A DNA stretch of 64,000 bases. It comes from Parablautia intestinalis (GTDB taxonomy: Bacteria; Bacillota; Clostridia; Lachnospirales; Lachnospiraceae). Made by a program: the position numbers and the translations under genes. This document shows positions 16,106 through 24,543 of the stretch, piece after piece. Every line of letters begins with the position of its first letter. Within the stretch, counting starts at the first letter, position 1. The stretch spans positions 1-64,000 of the forward strand of contig RAYQ01000005.1 of the NCBI GenBank assembly GCA_003612395.1. The letters run 5' to 3'. The notes below the pieces were generated by a model. That model ran no database searches. It was given only the letters and a program-made list of their open reading frames with translations, and was not told the DNA's origin.

Positions 16106-16708
16106 ATGCGGAAGAAACGATTTTTAATAATAACATTCATTGGCATTTTCCTTGCCACAGCTTTTGCAGCATCTGTGACGCTTCCGGTTTCTGCCCATCA
16201 CGGCGGCAGACATCATCATAACAGGCAGCAGAGGCAGAATGCTCCTGCTAACTGTGGAGTATGTCCGGATGAAAACTGTACTGTTGCAGGAAGGCATACG
16301 CATAATGGCGCGGCCTATTGTGGCTATAATCACGAAAACGGTATCTGTAACGGTTCCTGCGCTCCACTGTGTGAAGATGCAGGCTGCACCCTCCAGGGAC
16401 GGCACACTCATAACGGCACAGCTTACTGCGGTTATGGACATGAAAGCGGATTCTGCAACGGCTCCTGCGCTTCTATATGCGAAGATCCAAACTGCACTCT
16501 GGCAGGTAGACATACACATAACGGCGTTGCCTATTGCGGCTATGCCCATGAGAGCGGTTTTTGTGACGGTTCCTGCGTCCCGCTGTGCGTAAACAGCGAC
16601 TGCACTGTTGCAGGAAAGCATATTCATGATGGCATCACCTACTGCGGATACGACCATGAAAGCGGATTTTGCAATGGTTCCTGCACTGCCGGCTATAGTT
16701 ATTCATAA
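16106..16708 (+). CDS. Secreted protein with four Cys/His-rich repeats
   Basis: A 200-residue protein. It has a signal peptide (1-30, ending LPVSA), a His-rich stretch (HHGGRHHHN, 31-39), then four tandem 36-residue units starting at Cys 53, 89, 125 and 161. Each unit has five Cys and three His in the order C-x4-C, [RK]HxHxG, YCGY, HExG, CxGSC. The 108-bp DNA repeat is diverged between units, so the protein pattern has been kept under selection. The spacing suggests metal binding or disulfide-linked modules outside the cell. The family was not recognised. The start has AGAAAGGAAA and a promoter upstream. Confidence 0.85.
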   Translation: MRKKRFLIITFIGIFLATAFAASVTLPVSAHHGGRHHHNRQQRQNAPANCGVCPDENCTVAGRHTHNGAAYCGYNHENGICNGSCAPLCEDAGCTLQGRHTHNGTAYCGYGHESGFCNGSCASICEDPNCTLAGRHTHNGVAYCGYAHESGFCDGSCVPLCVNSDCTVAGKHIHDGITYCGYDHESGFCNGSCTAGYSYS

Positions 16709-16721
16709 CATCAAACTCTAT

Positions 16722-16743
16722 GCCCCGCTGCTTGCGGCGGGGC
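16722..16743. terminator. Hairpin between convergent genes
   Basis: GCCCCGC (16722-16728) and GCGGGGC (16737-16743) with an 8-nt loop, abutting the truA stop codon and 13 bp after the repeat protein stop. The T run is poor on both strands, but the stem is strong. Confidence 0.55.
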
Positions 16744-17486
16744 TATTGACTTAAAAAATCATATTTTACAAGTGTCAGACCGCATGCCTGTGCCGTAGGA
16801 CCTGCCATTTGACGGTTCTTTGCTTCTAAAATTGTCTTTACATTTTCCGGACTGATATTTCCCCGTCCTGCTTCCATAAGCGTTCCTGCTATAATCCTTA
16901 CCATGTTATAGAGAAAACCGCTGCCACACACTCTGATAACAATCTCATCTCCCGTTTTTTCTACCGCAAGTTCATAAATTGTCCTGACCGTAGACTCTAC
17001 TACCGCGCCTGACGCACAGAAACTTTTAAAATCATGCTCTCCTGTCAGATAAGCGGCTGCCTGCCGCATTTTTTGTACGTCCAAAGGGACATAGGTAAAA
17101 TGAGCGTACAATCTTTTGGTGGGAATAGGAAAGCGCGTATTGAGTATTCTGTATTCATAGGTTTTACGGCTGTTACAGTGTCTTGGATGAAAATCACCCT
17201 CCACTTCCTCAGAGCTCTGTATTCTGATATCCTCAGGCAGTCTCTGGTTTAATGCATAGGAAATCTTATCTGCCGGAATGCAGGTATCTGTGTCAAATAC
17301 TGCCACATTGCACAGGGCATGTACACCGGAATCTGTTCTGCTCGCCCCAATCACCTGCACTTCCTCTTGTAAAAGAGAGCCCAAAGCGCTGTTCAATTCT
17401 CCCTCTATCGTGCGGCTTCCCGGCTGGAACTGCCAGCCATGATACGCCGTGCCATCGTAAGCCACCACAAGTTTTACTCTTTTCAT
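16743..17486 (-). CDS. truA: tRNA pseudouridine synthase A
   Basis: 247 residues from the ATG at 17486 after a GGAGGGCT site. It makes pseudouridine at positions 38-40 of the tRNA anticodon stem. The catalytic Asp lies in GASRTDSGVHAL (about 52); YDGTAYHGWQ and the RICGSGFLYNMVR-like segment (VCGSGFLYNMVRIIAGTL) are conserved. It is last in the ecfA1-ecfA2-ecfT-truA cluster, the usual clostridial order. In many relatives rplM and rpsI follow directly. Confidence 0.96.
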   Translation of the reverse strand: MKRVKLVVAYDGTAYHGWQFQPGSRTIEGELNSALGSLLQEEVQVIGASRTDSGVHALCNVAVFDTDTCIPADKISYALNQRLPEDIRIQSSEEVEGDFHPRHCNSRKTYEYRILNTRFPIPTKRLYAHFTYVPLDVQKMRQAAAYLTGEHDFKSFCASGAVVESTVRTIYELAVEKTGDEIVIRVCGSGFLYNMVRIIAGTLMEAGRGNISPENVKTILEAKNRQMAGPTAQACGLTLVKYDFLSQ

Positions 17487-17617
17487 AGCCCTCCATGCCG
17501 GTGCCGGATTATAACCGGGCAGGGGAGATTCTATCCCTGCCTGCCGCGCGGCCCGCACACCACTTTAACGGCATACTTCCTCTGCACGGGCCTGTGCATT
17601 TAAAACAGCACGAATTC

Positions 17618-18421
17618 TTACAACAAAATTTTTCCAAACGCTATGCACAGCACCAGGTAGCAAAATACTGCCCCATATGCCAGCCTGTCTCTTTTTTGAT
17701 AAATAAGAGGCTTCATTTTAGTCCGGTTCCCGCCGCCTCTGTAGCACCTTGACTCCATCGCCATGGCCAAATCATTTGCCCGGCGAAATGCCGATATAAA
17801 CAAAGGTACCAGTAAAGGCACAAGACTTTTTACCTTTTTGATCAGATTACCGCTTTCAAAATCAGCGCCTCTTGCCATTTGCGCTTTCATAATTTTGTCC
17901 GTTTCCTCCAGTAAAATGGGAATAAAACGCAGGGCGATAGACATCATCATTGCAATTTCGTGGACAGGCACTTTCACTACCCTCAAAGGACCAAGCAGCT
18001 TTTCCATACCGTCTGTCAACTGGTTGGGCGTTGTGGTAAGAGTCATCACCGATGAGCCCATCAGAAGGAACACAAGGCGCACCGCCATAAACACCGCCTG
18101 CCGTATACCCTCTCTGGTAATCTGCAGCTTCCAGACGGACACCACCACTTCACCAGGCGTCAGGAAGAGATTAAAAATCAGCGCTATGAGCAGCAGAAAT
18201 AAAATGGATTTCATCCCTCTGACCATAAATTTAACAGGCACCTTCGACAATTTAACCACCAGCGCTAAAAAAAGACCCGCCAGTATATAGCCCACAAAGT
18301 TATCCACTACAAAAAGAGAAACGATATAGCATACGGTAGTAACCAGCTTAACCCTTGGATCAAGCCTGTGTATAACCGAATCCGTCTGATAATATTGTCC
18401 CAGTGTTATATCTCTTAACAT
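17618..18421 (-). CDS. ecfT: ECF transporter transmembrane protein EcfT
   Basis: 267 residues with several membrane helices. It couples the two ATPases to interchangeable substrate-binding S components in the group II ECF vitamin transporter. The cytoplasmic coupling region has the two short Ala-Arg-Gly/Ser-Arg motifs, AQMARGADFESGN (about 175) and AMAMESRCYRGGG (about 225). It follows ecfA2 by 145 bp, a spacer holding the leader cassette shared with dapF. One candidate S component is encoded at 58914-59432. Confidence 0.93.
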   Translation of the reverse strand: MLRDITLGQYYQTDSVIHRLDPRVKLVTTVCYIVSLFVVDNFVGYILAGLFLALVVKLSKVPVKFMVRGMKSILFLLLIALIFNLFLTPGEVVVSVWKLQITREGIRQAVFMAVRLVFLLMGSSVMTLTTTPNQLTDGMEKLLGPLRVVKVPVHEIAMMMSIALRFIPILLEETDKIMKAQMARGADFESGNLIKKVKSLVPLLVPLFISAFRRANDLAMAMESRCYRGGGNRTKMKPLIYQKRDRLAYGAVFCYLVLCIAFGKILL

Positions 18422-18424
18422 TTT

Positions 18425-18506
18425 ATAACCATGCTCCTTTCTCTATTTGTGAGTTCCCGACAACGAAAGGCGTACGCTTTTTTGTATGAAGCTCTAAAGC
18501 ACAATA
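18425..18506 (-). repeat. Conserved leader cassette before ecfT
   Basis: The counterpart of 9193-9277. The order on the minus strand is TATTGTGC, AGAGCTTCATACAA, a hairpin centred on GCGTACGC, TTGTCGGGAA, then GAGAAAGGAGCATGGTTAT immediately before the ecfT start codon. The hairpin differs in sequence from the dapF copy but keeps its pairing and position. Confidence 0.75.
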
Positions 18507-18566
18507 CACAGGACGAATGAATTCGCCAGTTAAATGCTCCGCAGCAGGCTGGCGGGGGCATCATAT

Positions 18567-19412
18567 TCACTTCAGCGCATCAAGGATTGCTCTTCTTGCT
18601 TCCTCTATAGTAATAATATCTGTATCCACATCAAACCCGCTTTTTTTCAGTTCCTGCATAATATAAGTCACCTGAGGCGCGGCAAGGCCAACCTCCTCAA
18701 GCTCCCTGTAATGACGAAACACCTCTCTCGGTTCATTGTCAAACATAACCTGTCCCTTGTTCATGACAATGATCCTGTCCACATATTTTGCCACATCCTC
18801 CATACTGTGGGAGACAAGTATAACCGTCATACCTGTTTCTTCACGCAGCCTGGCAATCTGATCCAAAATCTCATCCCGTCCTTTCGGATCAAGGCCAGCC
18901 GTAGGTTCGTCCAGGATCAAAACCTCCGGCTGCATGGCAAGCACCCCTGCAATTGCTACCCGGCGCTTTTGTCCCCCCGACAAATCAAAAGGCGACTGAT
19001 AAAAATATTCATCCTCAAGGCCCACCTGTTTTAAGGCCGCATAAGAGCGAAGCTCCACTTCTTTTTTATCCAGACCAAGATTTTTGGGGCCAAAGCACAC
19101 ATCCGAAAAAACATCAATCTCAAACAATTGGTGCTCCGGATACTGAAAGACCAGTCCCACCTTGCTGCGCAGTTCCTTCTTATTATAATCATTATCATGA
19201 ATATCTGCGCCGTTATAGTAAATATTACCGCCGGTGGGCGCAAGCAGACCGTTCAGGTGCTGTACCAGCGTGGATTTTCCCGAACCGGTATGACCGATTA
19301 ATCCTATGAACTGCCCGTCCGGAATCACCAGATTAATATCCTTAAGAGCCGCAAATTCCATGGCTGTACCCGCCTCATATACATGGCTTACATGATCCAA
19401 AATAATCGACAT
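18567..19412 (-). CDS. ecfA2: ECF transporter ATPase EcfA2
   Basis: 281 residues from the ATG at 19412 (ribosome binding site GGAGGCAAAG). An ABC ATPase with Walker A GHTGSGKST (about 40), signature LSGGQKRR and Walker B LILDEPTAGLDP, plus the H-loop LVSHSME. It pairs with EcfA1 as the energising module of the vitamin transporter. It lies 123 bp downstream of ecfA1 and upstream of ecfT on the same strand. Confidence 0.95.
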   Translation of the reverse strand: MSIILDHVSHVYEAGTAMEFAALKDINLVIPDGQFIGLIGHTGSGKSTLVQHLNGLLAPTGGNIYYNGADIHDNDYNKKELRSKVGLVFQYPEHQLFEIDVFSDVCFGPKNLGLDKKEVELRSYAALKQVGLEDEYFYQSPFDLSGGQKRRVAIAGVLAMQPEVLILDEPTAGLDPKGRDEILDQIARLREETGMTVILVSHSMEDVAKYVDRIIVMNKGQVMFDNEPREVFRHYRELEEVGLAAPQVTYIMQELKKSGFDVDTDIITIEEARRAILDALK

Positions 19413-19535
19413 CTTTGCCTCCATCCTTTATATTTCCTGCCCCCTGCACGCAACAGGCAAAACCTGTTGTCATATATCGCAGGCTGCGCCTGTCTTTATG
19501 GCTGATTTCCACCATTTACCACATTGACAGTTGGC

Positions 19536-20405
19536 CTAGCCCCAGCCCCTGCGCCGTCTTATAGCGCTAAGAGATGCCACCAGTTCCTCACAGGTCAGTA
19601 TACCGGCCGGAATAGCAAGACCGCTTTCCCGAAGCTCATGGGCAAGTAAGGTAACCTGGGGCACATCCAGGCGCAAAGATTTCAGCTTTTCCACCTGGCT
19701 GAAAATTTCTTTCGGACTTCCCTCCATGGCAATTTTCCCTTTGTCCATCACAAAAACCTTATTTGCATAAATAATTTCTTCCATGTAATGGGTAATCAGG
19801 ATTATCGTAATTTCCTCCACATCATTTAAGGCCCTCACCGCACGTATAACTTCTCTGCGTCCATTGGGATCCAGCATAGCTGTCGGCTCATCTAACACAA
19901 TGCATTTGGGATGCATTGCAATGACGCCTGCAATTGAAACTCTCTGTTTCTGTCCTCCTGAGAGTTTATTGGGAGAGTATTTTCTAAATTCATACATACC
20001 CACCGCCTTTAGACTTTCCTCCACTCTCTGCCAGATTTCCTGTGTTGGCACGCCAAGATTTTCAGGACCAAAACCCACATCCTCCTCCACAACCTGACCG
20101 ATAATCTGATTATCAGGATTCTGGAATACCATACCCGCCTCCTGCCTGATATCCCAGAGATTGGCATCCTCACAGGTGTCCTTTCCATCTACCCATACAG
20201 TGCCCTCCGTAGGATAATGAATTGCATTAATGTGTTTGGCAAGAGTGGACTTCCCGGAGCCGTTGTGACCAAGTATTGCTATGAAATCTCCCTGACCAAC
20301 AGAAAGATTTACATCATCCACCGCGCGGGTGATTCCCTCCACATTTCCTTCTTCATCTCGCCTAATATATTCAAATACCAGATTTTTGGTTTCTACAATT
20401 CCCAT
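19536..20405 (-). CDS. ecfA1: ECF transporter ATPase EcfA1
   Basis: 289 residues. ABC ATPase motifs: Walker A GHNGSGKST (about 43), Q-loop QNPDNQ, signature LSGGQKQR, Walker B CIVLDEPTAMLDP and H-loop LITHYMEE. It is the first gene of the ecfA1-ecfA2-ecfT-truA unit, read from the promoter at 20447-20475. The start follows AAGGAAAGC. The C-terminal region (160 to 289) carries the EcfA-specific dimerisation segment. Confidence 0.95.
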   Translation of the reverse strand: MGIVETKNLVFEYIRRDEEGNVEGITRAVDDVNLSVGQGDFIAILGHNGSGKSTLAKHINAIHYPTEGTVWVDGKDTCEDANLWDIRQEAGMVFQNPDNQIIGQVVEEDVGFGPENLGVPTQEIWQRVEESLKAVGMYEFRKYSPNKLSGGQKQRVSIAGVIAMHPKCIVLDEPTAMLDPNGRREVIRAVRALNDVEEITIILITHYMEEIIYANKVFVMDKGKIAMEGSPKEIFSQVEKLKSLRLDVPQVTLLAHELRESGLAIPAGILTCEELVASLSAIRRRRGWG

Positions 20406-20446
20406 TTTGCTTTCCTTTTTGGCTTTTCCAACTTTATCCGCCCTAT

Positions 20447-20475
20447 ATTGTACAGGATATTGTTTTTATTTGCAA
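20447..20475 (-). promoter_or_regulatory. Promoter of the ecf-truA unit
   Basis: TTGCAA (20470-20475), 17-bp spacer, TACAAT (20447-20452) on the minus strand, 42 bp before the ecfA1 start. Confidence 0.7.
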
Positions 20476-20510
20476 TAGAATGTGTTTTATCGTATGATTA
20501 CTTTAATAAC

Positions 20511-20572
20511 AGTTCTGCCAAGGCTTAGGCATAAGGTATCTTCTGGTGCCTTATGAATGGCATAGCTGAACT
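20511..20572. repeat. Multi-arm inverted repeat
   Basis: AGTTC (20511-20515) pairs with GAACT (20568-20572). Inside it CATAAGG (20530-20536) pairs with CCTTATG (20549-20555), and GGC/GCC pairs lie between. The result is a long, interrupted hairpin in the divergent ecfA1 / M15 peptidase spacer. It is not a tRNA. The role is unknown. Confidence 0.4.
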
Positions 20573-20668
20573 GTCACTTACTTTAGGCATTGATAAAAGG
20601 ATATCTGAAACACAGGCATTCTTTGTTATGACTTGTGCGCCCGCCAAAGCGGGCAGATGGGAGTTCAT

Positions 20669-21703
20669 ATGAAAAAGGGAATGGGAACGCTTATTTTTTT
20701 GACGGCAATGATTCTGGTTTGTTCCGTAGCGGCCAGGCTTCTTACAAGAGGGGAAACCCTCTCAGAATATGCTGACGCGAATCCCGATATTGCTTATGCA
20801 ACGCCGAAGGGAACGGGCGAAGCCGCGCCTTTGGCCGAAAATATAAAAGAGAGTCCCGAGGCTGCTTCCCCGAAACAGACCTCGTCTACGTCCATATCTT
20901 CTCCTGCCAGAACGCCCGAAGCGGTCATGACATCTCCTGACGGAAACACTTCGGCGCCGCCAGAGGACGGAATAGCTCCCTCCTCTGCCCCTGATTCCTG
21001 GCAGGATTTATCTCCCATTGAGGAAGAAACCTCTGACAGCGTACATTATCAGGACGGCTTCTTTTACCAGCCCCTGACAGACAGGGTGATTGCACGTATT
21101 ACCGGTATTTCTTACCCTGTTAAGGAAACCCTTGCGCCTACCTGTTCCTTAAAAGTGGTAAACGTGGTTCCTGATGACGAAAAACTGGCAGTTGATTATG
21201 AGGATCTGCGCTATTTGAATGTGCTTTATTATGATTTTAACGGCGAGGTCCAAACGGGCGAATTAATTTGCAATAAGGGGATCGCACAGGATCTGATTGA
21301 GATTTTTTATGAACTGTATCTGAATGAATATCAAATAGAGAAAATAAGGCTGATTGACTCTTATGGCGGTGACGACACGGCGTCCATGCTGGATAACAAT
21401 ACCTCCTGCTTTAACTACAGGGTAGTGGACGGAACGAACAGTCTGTCCAAGCATGCTTTAGGCTGTGCCATAGATATAAACCCTTTTTATAATCCTTATG
21501 TGGTATTTAACAGGAACGGAAGCGGTGAAACCTATATTTCCCCTTCCGGCAGTGAAAAATATGCCGACCGCACCCAAAATTTCCCTTACAAAATTGACGA
21601 GACGGATCTGTGCTATAAGTTGTTTACGGCCCGCGGCTTTACCTGGGGTGGAAATTGGAATTCCAGCAAGGATTACCAGCACTTTCAAAAAGTTGTTAAC
21701 TGA
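20669..21703 (+). CDS. M15-family D-Ala-D-Ala carboxypeptidase-like protein
   Basis: 344 residues from the ATG at 20669 (GGGAG site, spacer TTCAT). It has an N-terminal membrane anchor (6-22), a Pro/Ser/Thr-rich linker (35-120) typical of wall-spanning regions, and a C-terminal M15 peptidase fold. Zinc ligands are probably in SKHALGCAIDINPFYNP (about 262-278) and the His of YQHFQK near the end; the upstream SYGGDDTASMLDNNTSCFNY helps form the site. VanY-like enzymes of this family trim peptidoglycan stem peptides or hydrolyse cross-links. Twelve bp upstream of the DUF89 gene, so possibly co-transcribed. Confidence 0.85.
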   Translation: MKKGMGTLIFLTAMILVCSVAARLLTRGETLSEYADANPDIAYATPKGTGEAAPLAENIKESPEAASPKQTSSTSISSPARTPEAVMTSPDGNTSAPPEDGIAPSSAPDSWQDLSPIEEETSDSVHYQDGFFYQPLTDRVIARITGISYPVKETLAPTCSLKVVNVVPDDEKLAVDYEDLRYLNVLYYDFNGEVQTGELICNKGIAQDLIEIFYELYLNEYQIEKIRLIDSYGGDDTASMLDNNTSCFNYRVVDGTNSLSKHALGCAIDINPFYNPYVVFNRNGSGETYISPSGSEKYADRTQNFPYKIDETDLCYKLFTARGFTWGGNWNSSKDYQHFQKVVN

Positions 21704-21715
21704 AGGAGAAAAATT

Positions 21716-22618
21716 ATGCGAGCAAGTTCCATGTGTATATCCTGCATTTTATCCAGGCAGGAAAAATTAATCAGATCTTTTCAGGATGAGGACAAAAAAT
21801 CCCTGTATATGCATCAGGTATTGGAAATTTTATATTATCATGGGCAAACCGCGCCAGCGCCATGGCTTGCCACCCTGATTGACCGGCTATACAAAGACTT
21901 TTGGGGCCCCCTGGAAGATTTTGGCCCTCAAAAACATAAATATAATCAGCTGCTTCTCGGACTGGAGGATGAAATAGAACAAAGCATACGTTCCTCTGCA
22001 GATCCTGTTAAAGAATGTATTAAATATGTGTGTGCGGCAAATTATATTGACTTTTCTGCTGTTGAAAATGTAAATGAGGACACCTTAAAAAAACTTCTTG
22101 CAAAGGCGCCTTTTGAGACAGTTTCGGATGATGAATACACAGCGTTCCAAAAAGATTTAGGCGCAGCAGGCACCCTTGCCTATCTAACGGATAATTGCGG
22201 GGAAATTGTTTTGGATAAACTGTTTATCAAATGTCTGAAAGAAACTTATCCTCATTTGCAGATTACCGTCATTTTGAGAGGGGAAGATGTTCTAAATGAC
22301 GCCACGCTGGCAGACGCTGAGGAAGTGGGCCTTACAAATCTTGTGCCCAGCATCGGAAACGGCAGTGGTACGCCCGGTACTGTTTTAAAGGAATTAAGCT
22401 CCGATGCAAGGCAGATTTTATCAGATGCCGATCTGGTAATCTCAAAAGGTCAGGGTAATTTTGAGAGCCTGTACGCTGAAGGACTCAACCCATATTATTT
22501 ATTTTTATGCAAATGCGAGCTGTTTGTCCGCAGATTCGGGTTAAAGCAGTTTGAGGCTGTGTTTAAAAAGGAAGAAAGGATTCATATTAACGCATCCCCT
22601 GCTGCCCGTCATTTTTAA
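21716..22618 (+). CDS. DUF89 / ARMT1-like metal-dependent phosphatase
   Basis: 300 residues. The family is recognised from the N-terminal CISCILSRQEKL segment, the central YLTDNCGEIVLDKL (about 160-175; the Asp and Asn-Cys-Gly-Glu bind metal) and the C-terminal ISKGQGNFESL (about 242). Characterised DUF89 proteins are metal-dependent phosphatases acting on damaged sugar phosphates or phosphopantetheine-type metabolites. Which of these applies cannot be told here. The start follows AAGGAG. Its 3' end overlaps the convergent gene at 22587-23420 by 32 bp. Confidence 0.85.
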   Translation: MRASSMCISCILSRQEKLIRSFQDEDKKSLYMHQVLEILYYHGQTAPAPWLATLIDRLYKDFWGPLEDFGPQKHKYNQLLLGLEDEIEQSIRSSADPVKECIKYVCAANYIDFSAVENVNEDTLKKLLAKAPFETVSDDEYTAFQKDLGAAGTLAYLTDNCGEIVLDKLFIKCLKETYPHLQITVILRGEDVLNDATLADAEEVGLTNLVPSIGNGSGTPGTVLKELSSDARQILSDADLVISKGQGNFESLYAEGLNPYYLFLCKCELFVRRFGLKQFEAVFKKEERIHINASPAARHF

Positions 22619-23420
22619 TTATCCCTATGGCATCCACCATTTTTCTGCCGGACAATAAATACTTTTTCATTTCCCTCTGGAGGGAAGTATTTTCAGGCAG
22701 ATCTTCAAACGCAATATCAGGCCTTTTAAAGACCCATGTAATATATTCGGAATCCTCCGCAATTCCTACTGTTTCTATGTCAAAAAGCTCCTGAAAACCT
22801 AAAATACGGGACCCTTTGGGAAGCAGCTCTTTTAGGGTTGGAGAAAGGAGCCACGAGCAGCAGCGCATCTTAGCCGATCCGTAAACCGGATATTTTTCTT
22901 TAAAAAATTCTCTTGCCCTGTGCAGGGATTCCAATAGGCTATCTCTCTCCAGCCTGGCATCCGATGGTATGTGCAGGTCAATAATATTTATTTGCTGATC
23001 CGGGCGCATTTCATACTCTAACTCACCAATTCGCAAAAGCTGCCCTGCAATCTGTCTGGATGTCCACCATTCCCTGTCGAAAGCATAATTTCCGTAACCT
23101 TCTTTGTGTTCTCCCATAAACCTGCTAAAGCACTTCATCGTGTCAACAAAAATCTGCTCCGGAATTCCCTGCTTTACATAATTTTCCCATGTTTTCAGCC
23201 CACAGCGCAGCATACAGGCAAGCATTTTAATCCCCTGCGGATCCTGTCCCAAATACGCTTTGATTTCCCCAAGCCCTTCATCCCATGAAGCTCTGTGAAA
23301 AAGTTTCTCCATAGCCGCCTCAACAGGCGTATAGTCAGTCTGCGCATCAAAGTCTCTAACCTGTGCCGTTACTTCCTTTGGAATATCAATCCTTTCACAT
23401 AATTCCATTATATTATTCAT
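22587..23420 (-). CDS. Acyltransferase-like protein (DUF5596/GNAT-like C-terminal type)
   Basis: 277 residues. The central YGNYAFDREWWTSRQIAGQL and GELEYEM motifs, followed by INIIDLHIPSDARL, match a clostridial family annotated as acyltransferase-domain proteins, with an alpha-helical N-terminal part (1-130) and a GNAT-like C-terminal domain (150-260). The substrate is unknown. It follows the gene at 23478-24146 by 57 bp on the same strand and is probably in one operon with it. The family call comes from remembered sequence pattern. Confidence 0.6.
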   Translation of the reverse strand: MNNIMELCERIDIPKEVTAQVRDFDAQTDYTPVEAAMEKLFHRASWDEGLGEIKAYLGQDPQGIKMLACMLRCGLKTWENYVKQGIPEQIFVDTMKCFSRFMGEHKEGYGNYAFDREWWTSRQIAGQLLRIGELEYEMRPDQQINIIDLHIPSDARLERDSLLESLHRAREFFKEKYPVYGSAKMRCCSWLLSPTLKELLPKGSRILGFQELFDIETVGIAEDSEYITWVFKRPDIAFEDLPENTSLQREMKKYLLSGRKMVDAIGIIKNDGQQGMR

Positions 23421-23477
23421 TATTTTCCGTTCTCCTTTTTCAATTTATCCGATTCTCTGCCTGACATTTACCACCTG

Positions 23478-24146
23478 CTATAAAACTTTTTTTAATTTCA
23501 TTCCCAATTTTCTGAGCCAGAATGTATGAACATCTTCAGCCGGCACAAATACCGGCGTCCAGCGAAAGCTTCCCTGCTGCCAGGCAAAGGATATCCGCAT
23601 TGCAGTGCCCCCTTTAAGCCGGTTAAACTGTACGTAATAAGCGCTTCCGTAAGCCTCTTTTCCAACATCCGCCCAGACACCGCCCCTTGAGCCTCTGAAA
23701 GTAAATAAATATCCCTCCTGCTCTTTCACCCAGTCATAACAATATAAGTCGGTAATATTGACATGTGTCATATATTCCTGACAATCCTCCAAAGAATAGT
23801 GCGTCTCATAATAAAAATCCTGAACAATACTTTCAAACACACCCCTTGCCATCTGTAACGGCATATACATTTCATTTTCCACCGTCACATCAATCACGTT
23901 CTTTTTGTTCCAGCCCGCATAAATTCTTCCATCCAAAATGGGGAAATAGCCAAGCTTAAGCTTTCTTCCTCCAAAGGCATTTTGCAGCACCCCAAGCCGG
24001 AAAGAGTCCTCCCCCACTGTGCCAATATAGTAAGCGCACATTCCATGAAGGTTTACTGCCAGCGGTGATATAGTGACCGTTCTAAGCCGCTGCGTAATAA
24101 TTTGGGCGCTGTTGACCGTTTTGTAATACCACTTATCCGTTTCCAT
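23478..24146 (-). CDS. Uncharacterised protein
   Basis: 222 residues from the ATG at 24146, which follows AGGAAAGGATTC; the frame is open 54 bp further upstream. It is rich in aromatic residues (Tyr and Trp about 12 percent) with alternating hydrophobic stretches, suggesting a beta-rich soluble fold, and has no signal peptide or membrane helix. Short motifs such as WYYKTVNSAQIITQRL and the C-terminal FWLRKLGMKLKKVL gave no family match by eye. It is first in a two-gene unit with the acyltransferase-like gene, read from the promoter at 24256-24284. Confidence 0.65.
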   Translation of the reverse strand: METDKWYYKTVNSAQIITQRLRTVTISPLAVNLHGMCAYYIGTVGEDSFRLGVLQNAFGGRKLKLGYFPILDGRIYAGWNKKNVIDVTVENEMYMPLQMARGVFESIVQDFYYETHYSLEDCQEYMTHVNITDLYCYDWVKEQEGYLFTFRGSRGGVWADVGKEAYGSAYYVQFNRLKGGTAMRISFAWQQGSFRWTPVFVPAEDVHTFWLRKLGMKLKKVL

Positions 24147-24197
24147 GAATCCTTTCCTATACCCCTGTATATCGCAAGCTGTGACTGCGGTACTGCC

Positions 24198-24234
24198 CAA
24201 TAAGCGCTGCCAGGCTTCGCAAGCCGGCTTATTG
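24198..24234. repeat. Palindromic repeat related to the 34-bp family
   Basis: CAATAAGC (24198-24205) and GCTTATTG (24227-24234) face each other across CTTCGCAAGCC, so this copy is a nearly symmetrical version with the TTATTG end on both sides. It lies in the leader of the gene at 23478-24146. Confidence 0.65.
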
Positions 24235-24255
24235 TAACAAACATTGTCACACCAT

Positions 24256-24284
24256 AGTATAACCTAAACCATGATCCCTGTCAC
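24256..24284 (-). promoter_or_regulatory. Promoter of the 24146 operon
   Basis: GTGACA (24279-24284), 17-bp spacer, TATACT (24256-24261) on the minus strand. Confidence 0.55.
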
Positions 24285-24355
24285 CCTTCACCTGCCATAA
24301 AAATATAAAATACTATATATTGATATTTTTTTATTTGATATCTACATTTTTGATA

Positions 24356-24384
24356 TTGTACGCCTGCCGGGGATGGCTTATAAT
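24356..24384 (+). promoter_or_regulatory. Promoter of the acetyltransferase gene
   Basis: TTGTAC (24356-24361), 17-bp spacer, TATAAT (24379-24384). It predicts a 5' leader of about 150 nt before the start codon at 24544. Confidence 0.7.
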
Positions 24385-24395
24385 AAAAGTTACGA

Positions 24396-24531
24396 GTTTT
24401 AGGGAGATAAGGTTGAACAAGTTCCAAACTGAACTTATTCAGTGGGAATTTGTGCCGAGGCGTCACAAATTCCATAATGGAAGAGCGAAATCTGACATTT
24501 CGCCCGTCTCCTTCGCATAAAACGCTTCGGA
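24396..24531 (+). promoter_or_regulatory. Structured leader of the acetyltransferase gene
   Basis: Two perfect hairpins lie in the predicted leader. GGAATTTGTG (24445-24454) pairs with CACAAATTCC (24464-24473) over a 9-nt loop. GCGAAAT (24485-24491) pairs with ATTTCGC (24497-24503) over 5 nt. A weaker CTGAA/TTCAG pair precedes them. No T run follows, so this is not a simple terminator. It may be a ligand- or protein-responsive leader, but matches no riboswitch class I could recognise. Confidence 0.5.
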
Positions 24532-24543
24532 ATGGAGGAAAAG

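Noticed and set aside
20511-20572. A tRNA or small structured RNA gene
   Set aside because: The pairing does not fit a cloverleaf, no CCA end or conserved T-loop is present, and there is no promoter of its own. Recorded only as an inverted repeat.
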